Shown here: positions 16,101-24,578 of the stretch, piece after piece
How the letters are laid out: each line of letters begins with the position of its first letter
Numbering within the stretch: the first letter of the stretch is position 1
Source: Clostridia bacterium
Lineage (GTDB): Bacteria; Bacillota; Clostridia; Oscillospirales; Acutalibacteraceae
Direction of reading: 5' to 3'
Assembly (NCBI GenBank): GCA_024404025.1
Contig: JAKSQP010000003.1
Location: 1 to 64,000 of the forward strand
DNA length: 64,000 nucleotides
Position numbers and translations under genes: made by a program
Notes under the pieces: generated by a model
Seen by the model: the letters and a program-made list of their open reading frames with translations, nothing else
What the model was told of the DNA's origin: nothing
The model's database searches: none

Positions 16101-17525
16101 TTATTTCTTGTCAACAAAGTAGAACTGGAATTGAGATTCTTCTTTTTTCTTCTTTGCTTTCTTTTCTTCTGCTTTTTTGTCTTCGTCAGGCTTTTTCTCT
16201 TCTTCGGGTTTTACTGCTTCGGGTTTTTCGTTCTTTGATCCGGGCTTTGTTTTGGATGCTTCATCCGTATCTTTGCTTCCGCCCTTCTTTTTAAGAAGGA
16301 AGAAAACTGCGGCAGCGGCAAGAATAACAACGGCAGCAATTATAACGGGAATGATCGGGAATGAGATTTTTGCATCCTTGATCGTGTAATCAAAAGCTGC
16401 TGCATCGTTGAGAGCTTTATCCTTAATGCCGGATACCGTAAGAACGATTCCGTTGTTTTCAAGAGAATCAACCTTGACTGTTGCTTTGCAGTCTGCATAT
16501 TCAACGGATGTGACCTTTATTCCGAGCGCATTTCCGTCTGTATCCTTGAAAATGTAGCTTTCGGGCTTATCCGCATTGATAACATCCTCGCTGAAAGTGA
16601 TAACGAGTGTGTTGGTATTTTCGTCTGTTTTGCAGGAGAGTATTTCGGGAGCAACTGTGTCGGAAGTCCATGCGTCAACCTTTGTTTTCTTTGAGATGGC
16701 TTTGCCGTTTCCGAGGTCGATAACAAGCTCTGCGTCTTCTTTTGCTTCAATATCAGAGGAGGCAACTGCCGAAATCACTACCGGATTTGAGGGTGCTTTG
16801 GCGGCAAGAAGAGAAGCTGCGTTCTTTTCGCCGAATGCTTTTGCGCCGCCCTTTGAGTTTTTGAGAAGAGCATTAAATTTATCTGCTGTTTCCTTTTTGA
16901 GGGAATCTGCATAGAAGCCGTACACGGGAACGGATGATTTTTTAAGATTTTCGGCAACCTTTTTTTGATCGGTGTTTTTGCTTATTGTGTCAACGCCGTC
17001 GCTGAAAATAACGGGAATAACATTGTCTGCCTTGCTTTCGGAAACCTTTGCAAGAAGCTTATCTGTTGCTTCGTAGAAAACAGTATCCTGGCCGTTGCAT
17101 TCAATAGCTTTGATTTTCTTTTCGGCTTCTTCTTTGCTTTCGCTTCCGTTAAGAACGGTAACAAAACTCGTGTCAAAAGTATAAAGAGAAAGCTTGTCGC
17201 CATTTTTTAGCGATTTATAAATTGAAAGAACGGCATTCTTTTCGGCTTCAAAATATGCTTTTGTTGATTTTGATGTGTCGATAAGAACGATCCATTCTGT
17301 TGAGCCGCCATTTGATTCTGCCGAAGATACTTTAAGCTCCTTGCCGTCAAGAACAGCTTTGACCTTTGATGAATCAAGAGCATCAATATCCGCTCCGCTG
17401 ACTGTGGCGGTTATGTTCGGCATATCGACCTTGATGTCCGAAATCTCTGCAGCGAAAACGGAGAGATTCATAAATGTAAGCATCATGGCAATGCATAAAA
17501 AGATTGAACAGATTCTATTTTTCAT
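16101..17525 (-). CDS. exported VWA-domain protein with membrane anchor and charged tail
   Basis: This 474-residue protein has a signal peptide (residues 1-26, ending VFAA), a von Willebrand A domain with the MIDAS motif DTSKS (D83, S85, S87) and the FSDGVDT loop around 165, a beta-sandwich domain (about 280-385), a transmembrane helix rich in Ile/Val/Ala (about 390-412) and a Lys/Glu-rich cytoplasmic tail of ~60 residues ending QFQFYFVDKK. VWA proteins bind partners through a metal ion. The partner is unknown, and no MoxR ATPase or pilus gene is adjacent. A TTG at 17534 lies too close to AAAGTGAG, so the ATG at 17525 is chosen. It is a single-gene unit with its own promoter. Confidence 0.8.
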   Translation of the reverse strand: MKNRICSIFLCIAMMLTFMNLSVFAAEISDIKVDMPNITATVSGADIDALDSSKVKAVLDGKELKVSSAESNGGSTEWIVLIDTSKSTKAYFEAEKNAVLSIYKSLKNGDKLSLYTFDTSFVTVLNGSESKEEAEKKIKAIECNGQDTVFYEATDKLLAKVSESKADNVIPVIFSDGVDTISKNTDQKKVAENLKKSSVPVYGFYADSLKKETADKFNALLKNSKGGAKAFGEKNAASLLAAKAPSNPVVISAVASSDIEAKEDAELVIDLGNGKAISKKTKVDAWTSDTVAPEILSCKTDENTNTLVITFSEDVINADKPESYIFKDTDGNALGIKVTSVEYADCKATVKVDSLENNGIVLTVSGIKDKALNDAAAFDYTIKDAKISFPIIPVIIAAVVILAAAAVFFLLKKKGGSKDTDEASKTKPGSKNEKPEAVKPEEEKKPDEDKKAEEKKAKKKKEESQFQFYFVDKK

Positions 17526-17552
17526 TAAATTCAACTCACTTTCGCAATTTTT

Positions 17553-17580
17553 ATTATAACACAGAAAAACAGAAAATCAA
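17553..17580 (-). promoter_or_regulatory. promoter of the VWA protein gene
   Basis: On the minus strand TTGATT (17575-17580) and TATAAT (17553-17558) are spaced by 16 bases, 28 bases before the ATG. Confidence 0.7.
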
Positions 17581-17613
17581 TGTTTTTTAGAAAATATATA
17601 TATTATTTAATAC

Positions 17614-17642
17614 TTGAAAAACAAAAGAAAATAAGTTACAAT
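17614..17642 (+). promoter_or_regulatory. promoter of the GH78-like gene
   Basis: TTGAAA (17614-17619) and TACAAT (17637-17642) are spaced by 17 bases, upstream of AAGGAGT and the ATG at 17667. Confidence 0.7.
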
Positions 17643-17666
17643 TTTTCGTATCGAAGGAGTGTTTAT

Positions 17667-19769
17667 ATGAACTGGATATGGCTTGACGATAAAAGATACC
17701 CGGATTTTCAGCTGAATTATTCAAACGAAAATTCCGTTCCGGAAGAAAGAAGAAATGAATTCGGATATTGCGTTGCTGAATTTTCAAAGGGATACCGTTT
17801 TCCGAAGAAAATAAAAAGAGCATTCGTTAAAATCAGCGCAGATAACTGTTTCCATCTGTTTATAAACGGCAGATTTATCGGAATGGGTCCCGTTTTGCCC
17901 GGAGGAGATTTTCTCTGCAAAAGACCTGCCCCGAAGCATTATATGAATGAATATGAAATAGATGTTGATTCCGATAAACTCGATTTTTCGGTTGATGTCA
18001 GACTTCTGCCTTTTAAAGTGTGCGATTATTCACGAAATCACGGCGGTCTGGCAATCGAAGCGGAGTTTGAAACGGAAGATGGTGAAAAGCTTATTGCTTC
18101 AACCGATGAATCGTGGCTCGGCAGAAGAAAAACGGGTCATACCGGCTTCACTTCGTTTGATTCAACTGCCGACGAAGATGAATTTGTTTTCACAAAATCG
18201 GTCAACGATATATGGAACGCCGAAAAAGCGCCTGTTCCCATGCTTCATTTTGAATATCTCTGCAATAAGAATTTCAGGGTCGAGGCGGGCGAAGAAAAGG
18301 AATTTGCCGTTGAAATTGATAAGATTTACGGCGCATATCCGATTTTTGTTTCAGACGGAAAATGCAGAATAGATTTTGAAAGCGACGAGCTGAAAAATCA
18401 GAAAACCGGAGAAGAATCAATCGTTTTCGGCAGGTTGGGGGAATATTTTTCGTTTGTGATGCACAGCATCGGCTATGCAAAGCTCAGAATCAAAAATACC
18501 GATGATAAGCCGGTCAACGTGGAATTTAAGCTCCTTGCAGCATATTATCCCGTTGAAAAAGAAGGCTCATTCAGATGCAGCGACGAGGGCTTCAACAAGG
18601 TTTATGATGTCTGCAAGCATACTCTTAAAATATGCCGCCAGACAATTCATCTTGACAGCACAAAGCATCAGGAGCTTCTTGCCTGCACGGGCGATTACTA
18701 TATTGATGCGCTTATGACTCTCTATATGTTCGGCGATATGCGCCTTGCTGAATTCGATGTTCAGCGTACCGCTGACTGGCTCAAAGCAAACTGCGGCAGA
18801 ATGTTCCACACAACTTACAGCCTTATATGGGTGCAGATGCTTCGTGATGTTTATATGATTACGGGTAACAAGTCGCTCCTTGAAAACTGCGAAGACGGTC
18901 TTGACATTCTTTTGCGCAGATTCGATTCCTATATGGGCAGCAGCGGTCTTATCGAATATCCGCCCGATTTTATGTTTGTTGACTGGACTGTGGTTGACGG
19001 TTATTCGATGCACCATCCTCCGAAGGCGCTCGGTCAAACTGTTCTGAATGCTTTCTATTATGAGGCTCTCAATGCGGCGGATTATGTTTATTTGCAGATT
19101 GGCAGAAGTGACAAATCCGAAAAAATCAGAGCGAGAATGATTGAATTCAAAGCCGCATTCAACCGTGATTTCTTTGATGCCGATAAAAAGCTTTATTTTG
19201 ACGGAAAAAGTGACCCGTATCTCAAAAATGGAACATACGAGCCGACAAATTCAACGAAGAAATATTTTACGAAATATCCGAATATCCTTGCCTGCCTTTA
19301 CGGACTTGCCGATAAAGAGCTTGCAGTCGACATAATTGAAAGAATCATCTTTAACGATGAAATGCAGGATATTCAGCCGTATTTTATGCATTATATGATT
19401 TGCGCCGTCAGAAAGCTCGGCCTTTTCGGCAAATACGGTTTGAAACTTCTTGACAGGTGGAAAAAAGTTGTTGAAGAATGCGATAAAGGGCTTGCGGAGG
19501 GCTGGATCGCACCGGAGCCTTCTTATTCATTCGACCATTCCCATGCGTGGGGCGGAACGGTTTCATATCAGCTTCCGTCAGCCTTCAGCGGAATGAAGAT
19601 CATCGAACCCGGAATGAAAAAACTTTCATTTGAACCTGATCTCTGGGGACTTGACAGCGCCGAAATCGTTATTCCGAGCGCAAACGGTGAAATAAAAATC
19701 CGGCTTGAAAAGGGCAGGAACGCAGAAATAACTGTTCCGAAAGAAATTGAAATAATATCCATAAAATAA
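17667..19769 (+). CDS. GH78-like six-hairpin glycosidase
   Basis: This 700-residue protein is related to alpha-L-rhamnosidases: an N-terminal beta domain (ADNCFHLFINGRFIGMGP), a jelly-roll, and an (alpha/alpha)6 barrel with RCSDEGFNKVYDVCKHTLK leading into the catalytic region. The usual DCP-x-RE-x3-WTGD motif is replaced by LDSTKHQELLACTGDY, so substrate or chemistry may differ. The C-terminal GGTVSYQLPSAFSGMKIIEPG region is typical of the clan. No signal peptide is seen. I chose the ATG at 17667 after AAGGAGT; an upstream frame extension has no ribosome-binding site. It is a single-gene unit, probably acting on imported rhamnosides or a related deoxy-sugar glycoside. Confidence 0.75.
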   Translation: MNWIWLDDKRYPDFQLNYSNENSVPEERRNEFGYCVAEFSKGYRFPKKIKRAFVKISADNCFHLFINGRFIGMGPVLPGGDFLCKRPAPKHYMNEYEIDVDSDKLDFSVDVRLLPFKVCDYSRNHGGLAIEAEFETEDGEKLIASTDESWLGRRKTGHTGFTSFDSTADEDEFVFTKSVNDIWNAEKAPVPMLHFEYLCNKNFRVEAGEEKEFAVEIDKIYGAYPIFVSDGKCRIDFESDELKNQKTGEESIVFGRLGEYFSFVMHSIGYAKLRIKNTDDKPVNVEFKLLAAYYPVEKEGSFRCSDEGFNKVYDVCKHTLKICRQTIHLDSTKHQELLACTGDYYIDALMTLYMFGDMRLAEFDVQRTADWLKANCGRMFHTTYSLIWVQMLRDVYMITGNKSLLENCEDGLDILLRRFDSYMGSSGLIEYPPDFMFVDWTVVDGYSMHHPPKALGQTVLNAFYYEALNAADYVYLQIGRSDKSEKIRARMIEFKAAFNRDFFDADKKLYFDGKSDPYLKNGTYEPTNSTKKYFTKYPNILACLYGLADKELAVDIIERIIFNDEMQDIQPYFMHYMICAVRKLGLFGKYGLKLLDRWKKVVEECDKGLAEGWIAPEPSYSFDHSHAWGGTVSYQLPSAFSGMKIIEPGMKKLSFEPDLWGLDSAEIVIPSANGEIKIRLEKGRNAEITVPKEIEIISIK

Positions 19770-19791
19770 TGAATATCTATGTATATATTCT

Positions 19792-19819
19792 TGACAAAAT
19801 ATAAAGGAATATATATAAT
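19792..19819 (+). promoter_or_regulatory. promoter of argF
   Basis: TTGACA (19792-19797) and TATAAT (19814-19819), both consensus, are spaced by 16 bases. The flanks are unusually AT-rich and contain imperfect GAATAT/ATATTC half-sites (19772-19791) that recall arginine-regulator boxes, but no clear ARG box can be claimed. Confidence 0.75.
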
Positions 19820-19852
19820 ATCCATATTATTTTGCGAAACGGAGATGCAGAT

Positions 19853-20836
19853 ATGTCACTCAAAGGAAAAAACTTTCTCAAGCTTCTTGATTTTACCCCG
19901 GAAGAAATAAAAGAATTTCTCGACCTTGCCGCCGAGCTTAAAGATAAAAAGAAAAAAGGTATTCCTCACAAAATCCATGAGGGTAAAAATATTGCCCTTA
20001 TTTTTGAAAAAACGAGCACGAGAACACGCTGCTCTTTTGAGGTTGCCGCCGCCGATCTCGGAATGCATCCCGTTTATCTTGATCCCAAAAGCTCGCAGAT
20101 AGGCAAAAAAGAGAGCATTGCCGACACGGCAAGGGTGCTCGGCAGAATGTTTGACGGAATCGAATACAGAGGCTTCGGCCAGGAAATCGTTGAAGCTCTC
20201 GCAAAATATTCAGGAGTAAGAGTCTGGAACGGACTAACCGATGAATTCCATCCCACGCAGATTCTTGCGGATTTTCTTACGATTATCGAGCATTTCGGCT
20301 CGCTTGACGGAATCAAGCTCGTTTATATGGGCGATGCAAGATTCAATATGGGCAATTCTCTGATGGTCGGATGCGCAAAAATGGGTATGCATTTTGTTGC
20401 CTGCGCCCCTAAAAAATATTTCCCGAATGCAGAGCTTATTGCCGAATGCGAAGCAGTTGCAAAGGAAACGGGAGCGATTCTCGAATTTATCGAAGACCCG
20501 GAAACAGCAGTTGCAAATGCCGATGTGATTTATACGGATGTGTGGGTTTCAATGGGTGAGCCGGATGAAATCTGGAAAGAACGCATTGATGACCTTATGC
20601 CTTATCAGGTCAATGCAAAGCTTATGAAAGCGGCAGGAGAAAAATGCAGATTTATGCACTGTCTGCCTGCATACCACGACCTTAATACAGAGGTCGGAAG
20701 AGCTATCAAAGAAAAATTCGGACTTGATGCGATTGAAGTTACGGACGAAGTTTTCGAGGGACCGCAGTCAATCGTTTTTGACGAAGCCGAAAACAGAATG
20801 CACACAATAAAGGCCGTTATGGCGGCAACTCTGTAA
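19853..20836 (+). CDS. argF: ornithine carbamoyltransferase
   Basis: This 327-residue enzyme joins carbamoyl phosphate and ornithine to make citrulline. It has the carbamoyl-phosphate motif STRTR (residues 55-59), HPTQILADF, the ornithine-loop [11 protein letters not shown] and the catalytic HCLPAYHD with C270. Length is normal. No other arginine gene is adjacent, so anabolic (argF) versus catabolic (arcB) use cannot be decided from context. The absence of arcA/arcC favours argF. The ATG at 19853 follows GGAGATGC; a frame extension upstream has no site. It is monocistronic, with strong promoter and terminator. Confidence 0.92.
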   Translation: MSLKGKNFLKLLDFTPEEIKEFLDLAAELKDKKKKGIPHKIHEGKNIALIFEKTSTRTRCSFEVAAADLGMHPVYLDPKSSQIGKKESIADTARVLGRMFDGIEYRGFGQEIVEALAKYSGVRVWNGLTDEFHPTQILADFLTIIEHFGSLDGIKLVYMGDARFNMGNSLMVGCAKMGMHFVACAPKKYFPNAELIAECEAVAKETGAILEFIEDPETAVANADVIYTDVWVSMGEPDEIWKERIDDLMPYQVNAKLMKAAGEKCRFMHCLPAYHDLNTEVGRAIKEKFGLDAIEVTDEVFEGPQSIVFDEAENRMHTIKAVMAATL

Positions 20837-20844
20837 ACAAGAAC

Positions 20845-20895
20845 AAAAGAGCTTTAAATTCTGCCGATGACAGAAAGTAAAGCTCTTTTTTATTT
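20845..20895. terminator. bidirectional terminator between argF and the epimerase pair
   Basis: AAAAGAGCTTTA (20845-20856) pairs with TAAAGCTCTTTT (20878-20889), flanked by T-rich sequence on the plus side and an A tract on the other, between two convergent units. Confidence 0.75.
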
Positions 20896-20903
20896 TATCC
20901 TGA

Positions 20904-21770
20904 TCAGAAAATCCTGAGCATTTTTTCAATATTTTCTTTGCCTGCGGCGATGCCGTCGAGGCAGGGTTCCATGCCTTCAAATTCAACGCTGACATATCCG
21001 TCATAGCCGGATTCTTTTATAAGACGAAGGCATTGAAGAACGGGAACATCGCCCTGGCCGATGATAGTGCCGCGAAGATAATTTCCGCCTCTGCTTCTGA
21101 AAAAGCCTCTGCCCGGGTCAAAGCCGTTATCCTTTCTGATGAAGAAATCCTTTGCGTGAATGTGTTTTGCATAGGGAGCCATAATGCCGACGGCTTTGTT
21201 GTTTTCCTCGTCTGCGCAGCTGAAATTGCCTATGTCAACAAGTGCGCCGAAATTCTCATTTCCGACACCCGTGATGATTTTTTCGTTTCTTGCGCTGTCC
21301 TGGCAGAGAAAACCGTGATTTTCGATCATTGTTTCAATTCCCTGCGTTTCGGCGTATTCGGTAACTCTTTTGCATCCTTCGATCAGAGCGGGAAGAATCT
21401 GCTCAAAGCCGGTGAATTTCTTCTTATCTTCGGGAATCCTCCATGCAGCATCGTGGCGAAGTTTTTTTGCTCCGAGAATCTTTGCAATGTCAACCTTTCT
21501 GCAGACTCTTTCAACTTCTGCATCAAGTCCTTTTTCGTCAAGAAAATTTGCGCCGATAGTGTAAATGATAACGGGAAGACCGAGCTTTTCGCTTTCTTCT
21601 CTTATTTGTTGAGCGTATTCCGCTTCCGTCATTCCGTCCGGAGTGTTCAAATCGGTGAATTCAATGCCGTCAAAGTCCATTTCTTTGGCAATTTTTATTA
21701 TGCTCAATTGGGTTTCCCTGCCTGAATTGATAAGCTGACTGAAGCTGTAACTGCTTACTCCGATTTTCAT
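20904..21770 (-). CDS. sugar phosphate isomerase/epimerase (xylose-isomerase-like TIM barrel)
   Basis: This 288-residue protein has the AP-endonuclease-2/xylose isomerase-like barrel: GVSSYSFSQLI at the first strand, MDFDGIEFTDLN, a TMIENHGF metal-ligand strand, LVDIGNFSC, KHIHAKDFF and YVSVEFEGMEP near the C-terminus. Such proteins act as sugar or inositol isomerases or epimerases with a divalent metal. The exact substrate is unknown. Its ATG overlaps the stop of the upstream paralogue by 4 bases, so the two are translated together and may act in sequence or as a heteromer. Both are divergent from a Gfo/Idh/MocA dehydrogenase, consistent with a sugar-oxidation route. Confidence 0.82.
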   Translation of the reverse strand: MKIGVSSYSFSQLINSGRETQLSIIKIAKEMDFDGIEFTDLNTPDGMTEAEYAQQIREESEKLGLPVIIYTIGANFLDEKGLDAEVERVCRKVDIAKILGAKKLRHDAAWRIPEDKKKFTGFEQILPALIEGCKRVTEYAETQGIETMIENHGFLCQDSARNEKIITGVGNENFGALVDIGNFSCADEENNKAVGIMAPYAKHIHAKDFFIRKDNGFDPGRGFFRSRGGNYLRGTIIGQGDVPVLQCLRLIKESGYDGYVSVEFEGMEPCLDGIAAGKENIEKMLRIF

Positions 21771-22612
21771 TTTGTAAACATCCTTTCAAGGAATTCAACT
21801 GCGCATCTGATGTCTTTTTCGGGATTGTCGCCGACTTCTCTTTCGATTGTGAGGAAGCCGTTGTATCCGATGTCTTCAAGTGCGGCAAGATATTTTTCCC
21901 AGGGCACGCTGCCTTCTCCGAGAGGAACTTCGATGAACGATGAGCCGGTTACGAGGGGCTCTTTCTTAACTCCGTAAACATATTCGGGGTCTTTATAGAA
22001 AAGCTGCTTGCCGTCTTTTGCGTGAGTATGAACAATATAATCCTTAAGGTTATAAACTGCGCCTGCGGGGTCGTCGCCGGTGACCATAACAAGGTTTGCC
22101 GGGTCGAGGTTAACGCCTACGCCCGTTGAGCCGAGGGCATCAAGAAATTCCTTGAGAACAGCAGAGGTTTCGGGACCGGTTTCGATTGCGAAATGAGCGC
22201 CGATGCTGTCGGCATATCTTGAAAGCTCGAAGCATGCTTCCTGCATAATTCCGTATCTTTCGATTTTTTTGTCTGTCGGAACGACGCCGATGTGTGTTGT
22301 TACAACATCCGTTCCGAGTTCTTTTGCAAGGTCAAGAATTCTTTTTGATTTTTCGATTTTTGCAGGATTTTCTTCCTTATGTCCGAAGCCGCCTCCGAGG
22401 TCGCCGCAAAGAGCGGAAATAATAAGACCGTTGTCGGCAACGAGCTTTTTGAATTCCGAAATTTTAGCTGCATTCATATTTTCGGGCGCCATTTCTCCTC
22501 TTGTTGCATAGACCTGAATGCCGCCGGCGCCGACTGATGCGGCCTTTTTAACCGCAGTGGGAATATCTGTGCGGAAACTGTCGATTATAACACCGATGGG
22601 AAACTTTTTCAT
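21767..22612 (-). CDS. sugar phosphate isomerase/epimerase, paralogue
   Basis: This 281-residue barrel protein is of the same fold as its downstream neighbour but diverged: GVIIDSFRTDIPTAVKKA at strand 1, GGIQVYATRGEM, AIETGPETSAV, VNLDPANLVMV, VHTHAKDG and FLTIEREVGDNP carry the metal and substrate positions. The ATG at 22612 follows a perfect AGGAGG; an upstream in-frame start would lie on top of that site. It heads the two-gene minus-strand operon. Inositol or ketose catabolism is plausible from family membership and the divergent dehydrogenase, but no iol cluster is present. Confidence 0.82.
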   Translation of the reverse strand: MKKFPIGVIIDSFRTDIPTAVKKAASVGAGGIQVYATRGEMAPENMNAAKISEFKKLVADNGLIISALCGDLGGGFGHKEENPAKIEKSKRILDLAKELGTDVVTTHIGVVPTDKKIERYGIMQEACFELSRYADSIGAHFAIETGPETSAVLKEFLDALGSTGVGVNLDPANLVMVTGDDPAGAVYNLKDYIVHTHAKDGKQLFYKDPEYVYGVKKEPLVTGSSFIEVPLGEGSVPWEKYLAALEDIGYNGFLTIEREVGDNPEKDIRCAVEFLERMFTK

Positions 22613-22643
22613 GGTTAGACCTCCTAACAAAGATTACATCATT

Positions 22644-22672
22644 ACTATAACAAACAATGCTGCAATTTACAA
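22644..22672 (-). promoter_or_regulatory. promoter of the epimerase pair
   Basis: On the minus strand TTGTAA (22667-22672) and TATAGT (22644-22649) are spaced by 17 bases, upstream of AGGAGG and the ATG at 22612. Confidence 0.6.
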
Positions 22673-22751
22673 GTTTTTTTTACAATTAACTTTACTTTTT
22701 CAATATATTGGTATATAGTATATAAGTATAATTTATGCAGGAGGTATACCT

Positions 22752-23819
22752 ATGTCCAAAATCAAAGTTGCAGTTATCGGATGCGGTACTATTGCCAATG
22801 CTGCTCATATTCCCGCTTATATGAAAAACGAGGATGTTGAAATCAAATATTTCTGCGACCTCATTATAGAAAAAGCTCAGGCGTGCGTTGAAAAATACGG
22901 CTGCGGAACCGCCGTTGTTGATTATCACGATTTTCTCAATGATCCCGAGATCAAGGCTGTTTCGGTCTGCACCCATAATGATTTTCATTCGATCATCGCA
23001 ATTGATTTTATGAAAGCCGGCAAGAATGTTCTTTGCGAAAAGCCTGCCGCAAGAATTCTTTCGGAAGCTCTTGAAATGCAGAAGGTCGCTCACGAAACCG
23101 GCGTTGTGCTCAATATCGGCGTTTGCAACCGCTTCAACACTTATGTTGAAAAAATCAAGGAGCTTATTGATGCGGGCGAGCTCGGCGAGGTTTATCAGGT
23201 TTATGCTTCCTTCAGAGCATACCGTTCGATTCCGGGCCTCGGCGGAGATTTTACCACAAAGGCATCATCCGGCGGCGGCGCACTCATCGACTGGGGCGTT
23301 CATTATCTTGACCTTATTCTGTTCTGCTGCGGAGATCCCAAGCCTCTGACCGCAAGCGGCGAAGCTTTCTGCAAGCTCGGCAAGGATATGAAAAACTATG
23401 TTTACACGGGGATGTGGGCAGAAGAAACCAAGAATCTTAACGGAACTTATGATGTTGATGATTCTGTAACTGGTATTGTTCGCACAGCCGGACCCGTTAT
23501 AACCTTCAACGGTGCATGGGCGCAGAATATCGGCCAGAGCGAAACCTACATTGATTTTCTCGGCGATAAGGCAGGCATCAGGCTCAAATACTGCGGCGAT
23601 TTCAAGCTTTATTCCGTCAAGAACGGAATGCTTACGGAATCCGCATATTCCTGCAAAACAACCGATATGTACGAGAACGAGATAAACGATTTCATCAAGT
23701 GCATTCAGGAAGGCGGCAGAAAGAACAGACAGTATATTGACAATGCCGTTCTTACTTCAAAAATCATGCAGGCAATTTATGATTCATCGGATGCACATAA
23801 AGAAATGATAATAGATTAA
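22752..23819 (+). CDS. Gfo/Idh/MocA family NAD(P)-dependent oxidoreductase
   Basis: This 355-residue enzyme has an N-terminal Rossmann fold (VIGCGTIANAAHIPAY), the family's EKPAA motif (around 97-101) with the catalytic-lysine position, and the C-terminal alpha/beta domain with DWGVHYLDLILF, whose histidine is usual in the active site. It oxidises or epimerises a sugar or cyclitol. It follows a strong GCAGGAGGTATACCT ribosome-binding region. Its divergence from two sugar isomerase paralogues suggests one catabolic module. nagB follows 18 bases later, so an amino-sugar link is possible. Confidence 0.85.
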   Translation: MSKIKVAVIGCGTIANAAHIPAYMKNEDVEIKYFCDLIIEKAQACVEKYGCGTAVVDYHDFLNDPEIKAVSVCTHNDFHSIIAIDFMKAGKNVLCEKPAARILSEALEMQKVAHETGVVLNIGVCNRFNTYVEKIKELIDAGELGEVYQVYASFRAYRSIPGLGGDFTTKASSGGGALIDWGVHYLDLILFCCGDPKPLTASGEAFCKLGKDMKNYVYTGMWAEETKNLNGTYDVDDSVTGIVRTAGPVITFNGAWAQNIGQSETYIDFLGDKAGIRLKYCGDFKLYSVKNGMLTESAYSCKTTDMYENEINDFIKCIQEGGRKNRQYIDNAVLTSKIMQAIYDSSDAHKEMIID

Positions 23820-23837
23820 TTTCACAGGAGGATATTT

Positions 23838-24557
23838 ATGGATATCAGGATTCTTAAAAACGAAGCGGAAATCGGAGCAGCCGCAGGCAAACTCTATGTT
23901 GACTATATCAATGCAAATCCCGACTGCGTTCTCGGCTTTGCAACCGGCGCAAGCCCCGTTCCGACCTATAACTATATTGTTGATGAATACAAAAAGGGCA
24001 ATGTATCATTTAAAGGCGTTAAGACCTTTAATCTTGATGAATACTGCGACCTTCCGAAAAACCACAAGAACAGCTATTTCACATTTATGCAGGAAAACCT
24101 TTTCTCAAAGGTAGATCTTGATCAGAATAACATTGATTTTCTTGACGGAAACGCAGATCCCGATGCAGAGAGCAAAAGATATGCGGAATCGATCAAGGCA
24201 AAGGGCGGAATAGACATTCAGCTTCTCGGAATCGGCAGAAACGGCCATATCGCATTCAATGAGCCTTCGGATAAATTTACAGACGAAGCATGGAAGGTTA
24301 CTCTTACGCAGTCAACGATCGATGCAAATTCAATTTATTTTGACGATATTCCCATGCCTCACTATGCAATGACAATGGGCATCGGCTCAATTATGAGATC
24401 AAAGAAAATCATTCTCATCGCAACAGGCGCTTCAAAGGCAGAAGCAGTTAAAAATATGATCAAAGGCGAAGTCACTCCGCAGTGCCCGGCATCAATTCTT
24501 CAGCAGCATAACGATGTTGTTGTTTTTCTTGACGAAGCGGCGGCAGCTCTCATTTGA
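23838..24557 (+). CDS. nagB: glucosamine-6-phosphate deaminase
   Basis: This 239-residue enzyme converts glucosamine-6-phosphate to fructose-6-phosphate and ammonia. Seen are the phosphate-binding GFATGASPVPTYN loop, the general-base NLDEY (around residue 66-70), LGIGRNGHIAFNEP and the MTMGIGSIMRSKKII strand, all typical. Length matches the short Firmicute NagB. It lies 18 bases after the Gfo/Idh/MocA dehydrogenase behind AGGAGG and 21 bases before metG. Together with the RpiR regulator and fucosidase elsewhere in the window, it fits use of host or dietary amino sugars; nagA is not in the window. Confidence 0.92.
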   Translation: MDIRILKNEAEIGAAAGKLYVDYINANPDCVLGFATGASPVPTYNYIVDEYKKGNVSFKGVKTFNLDEYCDLPKNHKNSYFTFMQENLFSKVDLDQNNIDFLDGNADPDAESKRYAESIKAKGGIDIQLLGIGRNGHIAFNEPSDKFTDEAWKVTLTQSTIDANSIYFDDIPMPHYAMTMGIGSIMRSKKIILIATGASKAEAVKNMIKGEVTPQCPASILQQHNDVVVFLDEAAAALI

Positions 24558-24578
24558 TCGGAACAGAGGTGTCAGAAA

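Noticed and set aside
19771..19830. Possible arginine-regulator box at argF
   Set aside because: The AT-rich half-sites are imperfect, and similar patterns arise by chance in such sequence; no full ARG box was seen.
21033..21725. Open frame opposite the isomerase/epimerase gene
   Set aside because: It is a shadow of the clear TIM-barrel gene and lacks a ribosome-binding site.
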